Assembly: GCA_964621605.1 (NCBI GenBank)
Contig: CAZUMJ010000012.1
Span: forward strand, 1 to 64,000
Length of the DNA: 64,000 nucleotides
DNA from: CAZUMJ01 sp964621605
Lineage (GTDB): Bacteria; Actinomycetota; Acidimicrobiia; Acidimicrobiales; Iamiaceae
Reading direction: 5' to 3'
Of this stretch, positions 26,594 to 34,739 are shown in pieces (within the stretch, counting starts at the first letter, position 1; each line of letters begins with the position of its first letter). The translations under genes and the position numbers were made by a program. The notes under the pieces were generated by a model. The model made no database searches and was not told the DNA's origin. It saw only the letters and a program-made list of their open reading frames with translations.

Positions 26594-27073
26594 TCAGGAC
26601 GACGGATTCTCCAGGTCGTCGTAGTAGGCGGCCATGCGCCGTTCCATCTCCTCGTCGTCCACGTCCTCCACGTGCTGGGCAAGGCCCCACGAATGTCCGA
26701 ACGGGTCGCGGAGACGTCCGCCGAGGTCGCCGTAGAACTGCAGCTCGAGCGGGTACACGACCTCGGCCCCCGCGGCGACCGCACGATCCCACAGCGTGCG
26801 CACGTCGTCCACGTAGAGGAACAGGCCGACGCTCGTGCCGCCCAGCTTCGCGGGCGATTGCGTCGGACCGTCGGGCCAGTCGTCGCTCAGCATGATCACC
26901 GAGTCGCCGATGCGGATCTCGGCGTGCGCCACGAGCCCGTCCGGGCCGGTCATACGAGGCGACTCCTCGGTTGCTCCGAACGCCCGGATGTAGAAGTCGA
27001 TGGCGTCGCCACACGGTGACACCGTCAGCGACGGGGTGACGGCATGCAGATGGGGTGGAACGCTCGCGACCAT
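26594..27073 (-). CDS. VOC/glyoxalase family protein (PhnB-like)
   Basis: 159 residues. The fold is the paired beta-alpha-beta-beta-beta of vicinal oxygen chelate proteins: VTPSLTVSPCGDAIDFYIRAFGATE in the first module, and VGLFLYVDDVRTLWDRAVAAGAEV and GDLGGRLRDPFGHSWGLAQH in the second. The last motif (RxxDPFGHxW) is characteristic of PhnB-like proteins. ATG 27073 lies 4 nt after GAGGAGG. No catalytic function can be assigned. Confidence 0.85.
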   Translation of the reverse strand: MVASVPPHLHAVTPSLTVSPCGDAIDFYIRAFGATEESPRMTGPDGLVAHAEIRIGDSVIMLSDDWPDGPTQSPAKLGGTSVGLFLYVDDVRTLWDRAVAAGAEVVYPLELQFYGDLGGRLRDPFGHSWGLAQHVEDVDDEEMERRMAAYYDDLENPSS

Positions 27074-27192
27074 CGGTCCTCCTCAGGTGAGCGCGACCCG
27101 ACGCAGCGGGCGGCGCGGTTGCCCCGCACCCTAGCTCTGGGCGGCGGCCTCCGGTGGCTGGCGCATCTCGCCTGCCGGTCCGGTGCGCCGGC

Positions 27193-27255
27193 CTTCCAGC
27201 TGCTTCGATGGATCTTCCAGCTGCTTCGATGGACCTTCCAGCTGCTTCGATGGAG
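27193..27255 (+). repeat. Three exact 21-bp tandem repeats before a DUF5522 gene
   Basis: Units at 27193-27213, 27214-27234 and 27235-27255 differ only in the final base. Each has an internal CAGCTG palindrome. In the forward frame the unit is seven codons (SSCFDG plus one); the reverse frame is also open. Confidence 0.9.
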
Positions 27256-27257
27256 TG

Positions 27258-27491
27258 GTGAGCCCGGGCGTTGCCAACCCTTCCGCCGGCGAGCCCCTCG
27301 ATCCGGCGTGGGTGCACGCCCACGCCGACGCGGTTGCGCACGGAGATGCCACCTACGTCGACCCCGAGACCGGCTACCAGGTGATGACGTCTGCTGCCTT
27401 GGCGGCTCGGGGTGCATGCTGCGGCAACGGATGTCGGCACTGCCCGTACCCCGCGACCGAGCGGCGCGCCGCAGGGCGGCCCGATCGCTAG
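27258..27491 (+). CDS. DUF5522 small cysteine-rich protein
   Basis: About 77 residues. The conserved part runs DPAWVHAHADAVAHGDATYVDPETGYQVMT, then RGACCGNGCRHCPYP, a four-cysteine motif of a small actinobacterial family (DUF5522) that I recognise but whose role is unknown. The Cys motif suggests metal binding. GTG 27258 is my choice; the frame remains open through the 21-bp repeats to GTG 27183, so a longer protein with three SSCFDG units is possible. Confidence 0.75.
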   Translation: MSPGVANPSAGEPLDPAWVHAHADAVAHGDATYVDPETGYQVMTSAALAARGACCGNGCRHCPYPATERRAAGRPDR

Positions 27492-27621
27492 CTGCGACGA
27501 CCGGCGACGTTGGTCGTGGCGGGACGGGCTGAGGTGATCCACCGGTGAGGTGAGGCCGGGGCTCAGCGCTCCGTTCGTGCAGGTGCCGACAGCGGCCCGC
27601 CCGCTGTGACAGCGTGGGCCC

Positions 27622-28047
27622 ATGCAATCCGGTTCGCTGTCCGCGTCGGTCCGTGCTGCGCTCACCGCGGGGAGGCTCGGGCATCTCGTCACCCTCAACC
27701 CCGATGGCAGCCCGCAGGCGAGCGTGGTGTGGATCGGCGTCGACGGCGACGACGTCGTGGTCGGGCACCTCATGGGTGGTCGCAAGGTCACGAACATCGC
27801 TCGTGACCCCCGCGTCGTGCTGACCGTCGAGGCTGACGGGGCGAACCCGGTCGGCATGGCCAACTACCTGATCGTGCACGGCACGGCGCGCCTCAGCGAA
27901 GGTGGCGCACCAGAGCTGTTGCAGCACTTGGCCGAGAGCTACGTGGGACCAGGGGTGCGGTTCCCCCCGATGGACGACCCGCCGCCGGGCCACGTGATCC
28001 ACATCACCGTGGAGCGCGTGGGAGGCGTCGGGCCGTGGGCGAGCTGA
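27622..28047 (+). CDS. PPOX-class F420-dependent oxidoreductase
   Basis: 141 residues forming a split beta-barrel of the flavin/F420-binding PPOX family. Parts include GRLGHLVTLNPDGSPQASVVWIGVDGDDVVVGH, KVTNIARDPRVVLTVEA and YLIVHGTARLSEGG. The family includes biliverdin reductases and deazaflavin nitroreductase-like enzymes. ATG 27622 has no evident ribosome binding site. The 3' end enters a 31-bp tandem repeat. There is no operon partner. Confidence 0.83.
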   Translation: MQSGSLSASVRAALTAGRLGHLVTLNPDGSPQASVVWIGVDGDDVVVGHLMGGRKVTNIARDPRVVLTVEADGANPVGMANYLIVHGTARLSEGGAPELLQHLAESYVGPGVRFPPMDDPPPGHVIHITVERVGGVGPWAS

Positions 28048-28127
28048 TCTCCGCCTCGCCGTGACGTGGGCGAGCTGACCTCCGCCTCGCCGTGACGTGG
28101 GCGAGCTGACCTCTGCCCCGCCGTGAC
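28035..28127 (+). repeat. 31-bp tandem repeat, three copies, over a stop codon
   Basis: Copies at 28035-28065, 28066-28096 and 28097-28127 (the last with three changes), followed by a further partial copy. The first copy includes the last codons and the TGA of the oxidoreductase gene. No gene lies in 28048-28153. Confidence 0.9.
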
Positions 28128-28153
28128 GTGACGTGGCGATCTCGGCCGCGCGC

Positions 28154-29305
28154 TCAGACCGTGGCGACGTGTGAGCGGTCGAGGTCACGCACTGCGGCGA
28201 CGTCCATGAGTGCGAGCGCGTTGCGCATCTCGTTGCGCAGCAGCCCGAGCACGTGCGCGACGCCCGCTTCGCCGGCGACGGCGAGCCCGTAGAGCCAGGG
28301 CCGGCCGATCTGCACGGCCTTGGCGCCGAGGCTCAGCGCCTTGATCACGTCGGTGCCGCGACGGATGCCCCCGTCGACGAGCACGTCGAGGTCCGGGCCG
28401 ACCGCGTCGACCACCGGACCCAGCGCGGCCATCGTCGCCGGTGCACCATCGAGCTGGCGGCCACCGTGGTTCGACACCACGACCGCCTGGGCTCCGGCAT
28501 CACGCGCTCGGCGGGCGTCCTCCGGCGTCACGAGCCCCTTCACGACCAGCGGGCCATCCCACCGGTCGCGTAGCCAGGCGATGTCGTCCCACGTGAACGG
28601 CGATGCCCCCATACCGGGAATGCCCGGCTTCGCGGCCGCTCTCGTCGACGAACCTGAGGCCAGCGCACGCCGTCGCTTGACCTGGTCGGTGAGCATGCGC
28701 CCCAGCCAGGCGGGCTTCGTGCCGAACTGGGTGGTGAGGTGCGCGACGTTGCGGGGAGTGAACTGCATGGGCATCGTGACGCCGTGGGCCAGGTCACGCT
28801 CGCGTCGCCCGAGCACCGCGGTGTCGGTGGTGACCACCAGGGCCCCGTAGCCGAGCTGCTGCACGCGTTCGACGAGCGGCTCTGCTCCGTCACGGCCGCC
28901 GGGCGCGTAGAGCTGGAACCAGCCCGGGTCGGGAGCTTCGGCTGCCACGTCGGCGGGGTCGGTGCCCGCGACGGTCGACAGCACCGCGAGTGTGCCGGCG
29001 TCGTGCGCGGCGCGGGCCGCGCCGATCGGACCGTCGGGGTGCACGAGCGCGGCGAGCCCGCAGGGCGCGACGATGATCGGCAGGTCGAGGCGCCGGCCGA
29101 GCACCTCCACCCCCAGATCCGCCCGGGTGTTGGCGGTCGGTACCTGTTGGCGCAGCGTGTAGTGGGCGTAGGCCTCGCGGTTCGCTCGCCGGGTGCGGCC
29201 GTCTTCCGCATCTCCGTCGATGTAGTCGAAGATCACGCCGGGGAGCGTGCGGCGAGCGGCCAGACGTACCTGGTCGAGGTTGTAGAGGCGTTGCAGCGAG
29301 GCCAT
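28154..29305 (-). CDS. FMN-dependent alpha-hydroxy-acid dehydrogenase (LldD-like)
   Basis: 383 residues of the lactate/glycolate oxidase barrel. Marks of the family are FDYIDGDAEDGRTRRAN, IIVAPCGLAALVHPDG, the FMN- and substrate-binding GPLVVKGLVTPEDARRA, the catalytic VSNHGGRQLDGAPAT (His-Gly-Gly-Arg) and VLVDGGIRRGTDVIKAL. It oxidises an L-2-hydroxy acid to the 2-keto acid. ATG 29305 is 6 nt after TACGGT. It is downstream of the reductase-like gene on the same strand but has its own promoter. Substrate identity (lactate, mandelate or other) is open. Confidence 0.9.
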   Translation of the reverse strand: MASLQRLYNLDQVRLAARRTLPGVIFDYIDGDAEDGRTRRANREAYAHYTLRQQVPTANTRADLGVEVLGRRLDLPIIVAPCGLAALVHPDGPIGAARAAHDAGTLAVLSTVAGTDPADVAAEAPDPGWFQLYAPGGRDGAEPLVERVQQLGYGALVVTTDTAVLGRRERDLAHGVTMPMQFTPRNVAHLTTQFGTKPAWLGRMLTDQVKRRRALASGSSTRAAAKPGIPGMGASPFTWDDIAWLRDRWDGPLVVKGLVTPEDARRARDAGAQAVVVSNHGGRQLDGAPATMAALGPVVDAVGPDLDVLVDGGIRRGTDVIKALSLGAKAVQIGRPWLYGLAVAGEAGVAHVLGLLRNEMRNALALMDVAAVRDLDRSHVATV

Positions 29306-29311
29306 GCCGTG

Positions 29312-29317
29312 ACCGTA
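29312..29317 (-). promoter_or_regulatory. Leaderless -10 of the LldD-like gene
   Basis: TACGGT on the minus strand is 6 nt before ATG 29305. Confidence 0.5.
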
Positions 29318-29389
29318 GCGACCGTGTCCGTCTCGGCGCACCGGTCGCTGGTCCTCTTTGTGCAGAGGGAGACCGGGAGGCACCCTCGG

Positions 29390-30190
29390 TCAGTCGAACA
29401 GGGTCCGGACCGAGCGGGGTGTGGCGCCGGGCAGGGGTCGGGTGCTGACGAGCCTGCAGTCACGAGGGCGCGGCTCGGGTCCCGACCACTCCGCCGATCG
29501 GGCCGCCCGGATTCCACCCCTGTCGAGGCCAGCCCATGCTGCGAGCAGACACCCCAACTCGTAGCGGCTGAACGCTTCGGCTCCCACGACGTGCCACGCC
29601 CCGCGGCGGGCCATGACCGGTTCGTCCACGAGTGACCAGATGGTGGCGGCCAGGTCGTCGACGCGCACCGGGTTGCGGAGCTCGTCGGTGAACAAGGTGG
29701 GGGGTTCGCCGCGGGTGAGGCCGTCCACGACCGCACGTGACCGTGGGTCGAGGGGGTCGTCCCAACAGATCAGCGACGTGCGCACGATCGCCACGTCAGG
29801 GCATGCCCGCGTGGCGGCCACCTCCGCAGCTGCCTTCGCCCGTCCGTAGGCGTGCAGCGGGGTGAGGGGTGCATCCTCGTCGTAGGGGCCGGCCGTGCCG
29901 TCGAACACGACGTCGGTCGACAGGTGGAGCAACTCGACGTCCGCTTCGGCGCAGGCGTCTGCCACGGCCTCGGTCGCGCTCACGACGTCACGATCGAGGT
30001 CGGCGGTGCCATAGGCCGTGTGCACGACGATGTCCGGTCGCACGCGGGCCAGGTGGGCCCGTACCGCGGCGGGGTCGGAGAGCTCGACCTCGGCGCGGGT
30101 GGTGGCGATCACCCGATGGTGTGTGGGTGCGCGCCCCGACAGCCAGGAGCCCAACATGCCGGCCACGCCGGTGATCCAGACCGTCGTCAT
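29390..30190 (-). CDS. RmlD-like sugar nucleotide reductase
   Basis: 266 residues of the extended SDR family of the dTDP-4-dehydrorhamnose reductase type. The Rossmann motif is WITGVAGMLGSWL; DIVVHTAYGTADLD, LLHLSTDVVFDGTAGPYDEDA and the active-site YGRAKAAAE (YxxxK) follow RmlD. It normally reduces the 4-keto group of dTDP-4-keto-6-deoxysugars. The other rhamnose genes are not in the window, so another sugar or thioester substrate is possible. TAGCGT lies 9 nt before ATG 30190. Confidence 0.83.
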   Translation of the reverse strand: MTTVWITGVAGMLGSWLSGRAPTHHRVIATTRAEVELSDPAAVRAHLARVRPDIVVHTAYGTADLDRDVVSATEAVADACAEADVELLHLSTDVVFDGTAGPYDEDAPLTPLHAYGRAKAAAEVAATRACPDVAIVRTSLICWDDPLDPRSRAVVDGLTRGEPPTLFTDELRNPVRVDDLAATIWSLVDEPVMARRGAWHVVGAEAFSRYELGCLLAAWAGLDRGGIRAARSAEWSGPEPRPRDCRLVSTRPLPGATPRSVRTLFD

Positions 30191-30223
30191 CGGCGCCCGA
30201 CGCTACCGCCGGGGTGGTGTGGG

Positions 30224-31408
30224 TCAGCGGACGAGCAGCACCGACGAGCCGTGTCCGAACAGGCCCTGGTTGGCGGTGATGCCGGCCCGGGCGCCGTCGA
30301 CCTGACGGCCAGTGGCCTGGCCGCGCAGCTGCCAGGTGACCTCGCACACCTGGGCGATCGCCTGCGCGGGAACGGCTTCGCCGAAGCACGCCAAGCCACC
30401 CGACGGGTTGACCGGGATGCGCCCGCCGAGCGTCGTGTCGCCGTCGTGGAGCAGCTTCTCGGCCTCACCTGGCTTGCACAGGCCGATGTCTTCGTACCAG
30501 TCGAGCTCGAGCGCCGTGGAGAGGTCGTACACCTCGGCGAGCGACAGGTCCTCCGGGCCGATCCCGGCTTCTTCGTACGCGGCGTGAGCGATGCTCGCCT
30601 TGAACGGGAGCGTCGGTGCGGCCGCGACGGCAGACGAGTCGGTCGCCAGGTTCGGCATCTCGATGATCGTGTTCGGGTAGGTCGGCGTAACCGTCGAGAT
30701 GGCCGCGACGCGCACCGGGTTGGTGGTGTGGCGGCGGGCGTACTCCTCCGAGCACAACACCACCGCGGCCGCGCCGTCGGACGTGGCGCAGATCTCGAGC
30801 AGGCGCAGCGGGTCGGCGACCATCGGGGAGGCGAGCACCTCCTCGACCGAGGTCTCCTTGCGGTACCGGGCGTTCGGGTTGGCGAGGCCGTGGCGGGCGT
30901 TCTTCACCTTCACCAGGGCGAAGTCCTCGTCGGTGGCGCCGTAGAGGTCGACTCGGCGCCGTGCGTAGAGCGCGAAGTAGGTGGGGTTGGTGATGCCACC
31001 CAGCCGGAAGCGCAGCCAGTCGGGGTCGTCGGGCCGGTCGCCCGCGTTGGGGGCGAGGAACCCCTTCGGGGTCGTGTCGGCGCCGACCACCAGTGCCACG
31101 TCGCACATGCCGGCCAGGATGCGCGTACGGGCGACCTCCATCGCGGTGGCGCCCGACGCGCATGCGGCGTACGACGACGCCACGCGGCATCCCGTCCAGC
31201 CGAGCGCCTGGGCGAACGTCGCACCCGACACGTAGCCGGGGTAGCCGTTGCGCATCGTGTCTGCGCCCGACACGAACTGCACGTCGGTCCAGGCGATGCC
31301 GGCGTCGTCGAGTGCGGCGTTGGCCGCGGTGATGCCGTACTCCACGAAGTTGCGGCCCCACTTGCCCCACGGGTGCATGCCCACACCCAACACGGCGACC
31401 TGGCTCAT
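30224..31408 (-). CDS. Thiolase-like lipid-transfer protein (Ltp4-like)
   Basis: 394 residues of the SCP-x-type thiolase superfamily. The nucleophile-cysteine region is SSYAACASGATAMEVA; the C-terminal motifs are VNPSGGLACFGEAVPAQA and TANQGLFGHGSSVLLVR. The sequence, with GVGMHPWGKWGRNFVEYG and YGATDEDFALVKVKNARHGLANPN, follows Mtb Ltp4 (Rv3522) as I remember it, a member of the steroid regulon next to a DUF35 gene (Rv3521). The DUF35 gene is upstream here too and overlaps by 4 bp. Such thiolase-DUF35 pairs carry out thiolysis or retro-aldol cleavage of CoA thioesters; the precise reaction is unproven. Confidence 0.85.
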   Translation of the reverse strand: MSQVAVLGVGMHPWGKWGRNFVEYGITAANAALDDAGIAWTDVQFVSGADTMRNGYPGYVSGATFAQALGWTGCRVASSYAACASGATAMEVARTRILAGMCDVALVVGADTTPKGFLAPNAGDRPDDPDWLRFRLGGITNPTYFALYARRRVDLYGATDEDFALVKVKNARHGLANPNARYRKETSVEEVLASPMVADPLRLLEICATSDGAAAVVLCSEEYARRHTTNPVRVAAISTVTPTYPNTIIEMPNLATDSSAVAAAPTLPFKASIAHAAYEEAGIGPEDLSLAEVYDLSTALELDWYEDIGLCKPGEAEKLLHDGDTTLGGRIPVNPSGGLACFGEAVPAQAIAQVCEVTWQLRGQATGRQVDGARAGITANQGLFGHGSSVLLVR

Positions 31409-31860
31409 GACTGGCCTCCCTGCGCGACCGGCGCCCAACGCCAGACCTGGTAGTCGTGCTCGTCGTCGGAGAACAGCGTGCCGACCGTGAGCTCCACCTC
31501 GTCGCCCACGGTGACGTCGGCGACGGTGGTGCCGGGCGTGAGCTGCCCGAGCACCACGATGCCTTCCGCTGCGAGCTCGACCGCCGCGATCGCGAACGGT
31601 TCGAACCCAGCCTCGGGCACGACGTAGGGCGGCGGCGGCTGGTACTGCGCGTCGGTGTAGGACCAGATCGTTCCGCGGCGCGACAGCGGGACGTCGGCGA
31701 AGGCGGTGCCCCGGCAAGTTGGGTTGGCGCAGAACCCGCTGCGGCGCGGGAAGACGTAGGTGCCGCAGCTGTCGCAGCGACTGCCGATGAGGTTCGGCTC
31801 GTCGTCGAGGGTGAACCATCCCTCGGCGCCCAACGCCGCTACTCGGGTCCGTGTGGTCAT
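31405..31860 (-). CDS. DUF35 OB-fold protein with zinc ribbon
   Basis: 151 residues. An N-terminal rubredoxin-like zinc ribbon (CDSCG and CANPTC) is followed by an OB-fold (GTIWSYTDAQYQ, FEPFAIAAVEL, VTVGDEVELTVG). DUF35 proteins associate with thiolase-like partners and are required for their activity, as with ChsH2 and Ltp2 in Mtb. The stop overlaps the start of the Ltp4-like gene by 4 bp, so they probably form a complex. AGGAG precedes ATG 31860. The palindrome copy split by the scaffold gap lies 62 bp upstream. Confidence 0.88.
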   Translation of the reverse strand: MTTRTRVAALGAEGWFTLDDEPNLIGSRCDSCGTYVFPRRSGFCANPTCRGTAFADVPLSRRGTIWSYTDAQYQPPPPYVVPEAGFEPFAIAAVELAAEGIVVLGQLTPGTTVADVTVGDEVELTVGTLFSDDEHDYQVWRWAPVAQGGQS

Positions 31861-31921
31861 CGTCGCTCCTGCGGGCTGCGGGTGGCGGGCTGGGGTGCCG
31901 AACGGTCGCCCCGGAGGGCAG

Positions 31922-31934
31922 TCTGACGGCCCGT
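31922..31934 (-). promoter_or_regulatory. Steroid-regulon palindrome, cut by the scaffold gap
   Basis: TCTGACGGCCCGT ends exactly at the Ns. After the gap the sequence resumes CCGTCAGATCACG. Overlapping the two ends on CCGT gives a complete TCTGACGGCCCGTCAGA. On the minus strand TGATCT would be the -10, as in front of fadA6. Confidence 0.65.
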
Positions 31935-32034
31935 NNNNNNNNNNNNNNNNNNNNNNNNNNNNNNNNNNNNNNNNNNNNNNNNNNNNNNNNNNNNNNNNNN
32001 NNNNNNNNNNNNNNNNNNNNNNNNNNNNNNNNNN
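31935..32034. other. 100-N scaffold gap
   Basis: Exactly 100 N between positions 31935 and 32034, a conventional filler and not a measured length. The true distance may be zero (see the neighbouring operator). Confidence 0.95.
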
Positions 32035-32066
32035 CCGTCAGATCACGATGTCACTGTAGCGGTGCG

Positions 32067-34604
32067 CTACTCGGTGGCGAGCGCCTCGAGCGGATCGAGG
32101 CGCGCCGCCCGGCGCGCGGGCCAGATGGCGGCGATGAGGCCGACCAGCACCCCCACGACGAGCACCATGATCAACCGGCCCGGCGGCACCGCGAAGCCGG
32201 TGAGCCCCTGGTCGGCAGGGATCGACTTGATGAGCGCCGATCCGATCGCGGTACCCAACACCACGCCGATGATCGTGCCGGTGAGCGCGATGATGAGCGC
32301 CTCGGTGCGCACAGCCGTGCGCAGTTGCCGTCTGGTCATGCCCACCGCCCGGAGCAGGCCGAGCTCGCGGGTGCGCTCCAGGATCGACAACCCCAGCGTG
32401 TTCACGATGCCGATCATGGCGATGATCACCGCCAGGATGAGCATCGCGTAGATGATGTTGAGCAGGCCGTTCATCTGCGCGGCGGCGGACTCGCGGAACT
32501 CTGCGGCGGTCTGCACCTTGGCGGTCGGGTCGTTCTTGGCGACCTTCTCGGCCGTGTCACGCACACTCGCTGCGCTGACACCGGGGGCGCCACTGATCAA
32601 CGCCATCTGGGCGATCGGTGCCACCATGCCGCGCTCCAAGGCGCGGCGCGCACCGATGATCTGCCCCCCCATGTTGTGGTTCGCGTAGATCGCCTTGATG
32701 GTGAACTGCGAGGTCGAGCCGTCGATGAGCTTCACCGTGAGGTGGTCGCCGAGGTGGTAGCCGCGCTTGTCGGCTTCGGTGCGGGCAACTGCGACACCGT
32801 CCTCGCCGAGCGAGGCAATCGAGCCCTGCTTCACGTCGAGGTCGACGACCTTCTCGTACTTCGCCGGGTCGGTCGCGGTGAGCAGCGTCGGGTGATCGTC
32901 GACGGTGGCGGGGACGAACGAGAACGCCGCGACCGTGCCCAGGTCCTTGTGGGTCGAGAGCTCGTCGACCAGTGAGAGCGGGATGCCGCTCCCGGTCGAC
33001 TGCACGATGACCTTGCCGAGGAACTTGGTGTCGACGATCGAGTTGATGGACGCGACCGCGGACGCGGCGAACACCGAGATGGCACACACGAGCGTGGCGC
33101 CGATCATGAGCGCCGAGGCGGTCGAGGCGGTGCGCTTCGGGTTGCGCAGCACGTTCTGCTGCCCCAGTTGGCTTGCCACTCCGCCTGTGGCGCGGAGGGC
33201 TCCTCCCAGAAGCTTGCCGAGGCCGACCGCGAGCACAGGACCGAGGACGACGGCCGCGATGAGGCCGAGGAGGGCACCGATGCCGACCTGGATCGGTGCA
33301 CGTCCGCTGACGCCGAGCGCCAGAAAGATCACAGTGAGGGCGAGGAAGACCAGGCCGACGCCGGCACGGATGCGGCCACGACCGGTGTCTTCGAGCGCGA
33401 CGTCGCGCATCGCAGTCACGGGAGGAACCTTCGAGGCGCGCCGCGCCGGGAGGATGGCCGACAGCACCGTGATGCCGACCCCGATCGCGAACGAGGCGAT
33501 CACCGTGCGGGGGGTGAGGGCAACCGGGGGGCTGATGCCGCTGCCGTTGAAGAACACGGCCTTCTGCAAGCCCGTGGCGACGAGGAAGCCGAGCCCGAGC
33601 CCGATCACCGAGGCGAGGACGCCCACCACGCCGGCCTCGGCAACCACCGAGCCGAGCACCTGGCGGCGGCTGGCACCGAGCGCCCGCAGCAACGCCAGTT
33701 CACGGGTGCGCTGTGCGACAAGGATCGAGAAGGTGTTGGCGATGATGAACGCGCCGACCAGCAAAGCGATGGCGCCGAACACCAGGAGGAAGGTCGAGAA
33801 GAAGCCGACGAACGCGGTTGCCGCCTTCTTCGTCTGCGCGGTGGCTTCGGTGGCGGTGATCGCCTCGGCGTCGGGGATGTGCGCCGCGGTGAGGCGCGAC
33901 ACGATCTCGGCTTCGCTGATGCCCGGCTTGGCGACGACGTGGATCTCGTCGATCTGATTGCCGAGCCCGAGGCGCTTCTGCGCCTCTGCCAGCGTGAAGA
34001 ACACGGCACTGGCGCCGCCCGCGCTCTTGGCATCGCCGAAGCGGGCGATGCCCACGATCTGCTTGGTCACGCGGCCTGTGGGGGTGAGCACGTCGATGCG
34101 GTCGCCGACCTTGTAGCCCGTGGTCTCTGACGACTGCTGGTCGATGCCGATCTGGTCTGCGGTTTCGGGCGCGTGGCCGGCGATGAGCTGGTAGGGGTTC
34201 ATCGACGCATGGGTCGGCCAGTTGCCCCCCAAGGTGGGCGGGCCCTGGTTGGGGTTGCCGAGCGCCTTCCCGTTGCGCCCGATGATCTGGGTGTAGCCCA
34301 AGACGCTCGGCTCGACCTCGGCCACTCCGGACACGGCCGCCACCTTGTCGACGTCGCCGGTCGGAAGCTTGGCGCGCGTCTCGCCCTGACCGAACGTGGC
34401 AGACACGTCGATCGTCTTGCTGGAGCGCACGACGGCAGAGGTGTTCGCATACGCGTCGGTGAAGAGCGCGTCGAACGCCGAGTTGAGGGAGTCGGTGAGG
34501 ACAAGCGTGCCGGAGGTGAACATCACGCCGAGCAGCACCGCCACGCTGGTGCCGAGCAGCCGAAGCTTGCGACGGCGCAGGTTGGCCAGGATGGTCTTGA
34601 GCAT
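32067..34604 (-). CDS. FtsX-like ABC transporter permease, duplicated type
   Basis: 845 residues. The N-terminal NLRRRKLRLLGTSVAVLLGVMFTSG is the first transmembrane helix with the MacB/FtsX entry motif. Two FtsX permease cores follow: about residues 265-400 (LVGAFIIANTFSILVAQRTRELALLRALGASR) and about 725-845 (MIGIVNTLGLSILERTRELGLLRAVGMTR), each ahead of hydrophobic helices. Long extracytoplasmic domains lie between. These permeases usually pair with a LolD-like ATPase to export lipids or lipoproteins, but no ATPase gene lies next to it. GGAGG precedes ATG 34604. The 3' end is 32 bp from the scaffold gap. Confidence 0.88.
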   Translation of the reverse strand: MLKTILANLRRRKLRLLGTSVAVLLGVMFTSGTLVLTDSLNSAFDALFTDAYANTSAVVRSSKTIDVSATFGQGETRAKLPTGDVDKVAAVSGVAEVEPSVLGYTQIIGRNGKALGNPNQGPPTLGGNWPTHASMNPYQLIAGHAPETADQIGIDQQSSETTGYKVGDRIDVLTPTGRVTKQIVGIARFGDAKSAGGASAVFFTLAEAQKRLGLGNQIDEIHVVAKPGISEAEIVSRLTAAHIPDAEAITATEATAQTKKAATAFVGFFSTFLLVFGAIALLVGAFIIANTFSILVAQRTRELALLRALGASRRQVLGSVVAEAGVVGVLASVIGLGLGFLVATGLQKAVFFNGSGISPPVALTPRTVIASFAIGVGITVLSAILPARRASKVPPVTAMRDVALEDTGRGRIRAGVGLVFLALTVIFLALGVSGRAPIQVGIGALLGLIAAVVLGPVLAVGLGKLLGGALRATGGVASQLGQQNVLRNPKRTASTASALMIGATLVCAISVFAASAVASINSIVDTKFLGKVIVQSTGSGIPLSLVDELSTHKDLGTVAAFSFVPATVDDHPTLLTATDPAKYEKVVDLDVKQGSIASLGEDGVAVARTEADKRGYHLGDHLTVKLIDGSTSQFTIKAIYANHNMGGQIIGARRALERGMVAPIAQMALISGAPGVSAASVRDTAEKVAKNDPTAKVQTAAEFRESAAAQMNGLLNIIYAMLILAVIIAMIGIVNTLGLSILERTRELGLLRAVGMTRRQLRTAVRTEALIIALTGTIIGVVLGTAIGSALIKSIPADQGLTGFAVPPGRLIMVLVVGVLVGLIAAIWPARRAARLDPLEALATE

Positions 34605-34739
34605 GGGAGGGGCCTCCGAGGCCACGGCCGGTCACGTGTCGGGAGCGCCCAGGCTACCGAGCAGGTGGGGCACAGATGGTGCGTATTTCGGTCGCCCGGC
34701 TCTCGCTCCGCCGAGAACGGGGCGGGGGATGGGCGCTTG

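Noticed and set aside
28035..28127. Repeats considered as a CRISPR array
   Set aside because: Units are adjacent without spacers and no cas genes are present; it is a simple tandem duplication. The same is true of 10725-10850 and 59055-59171.
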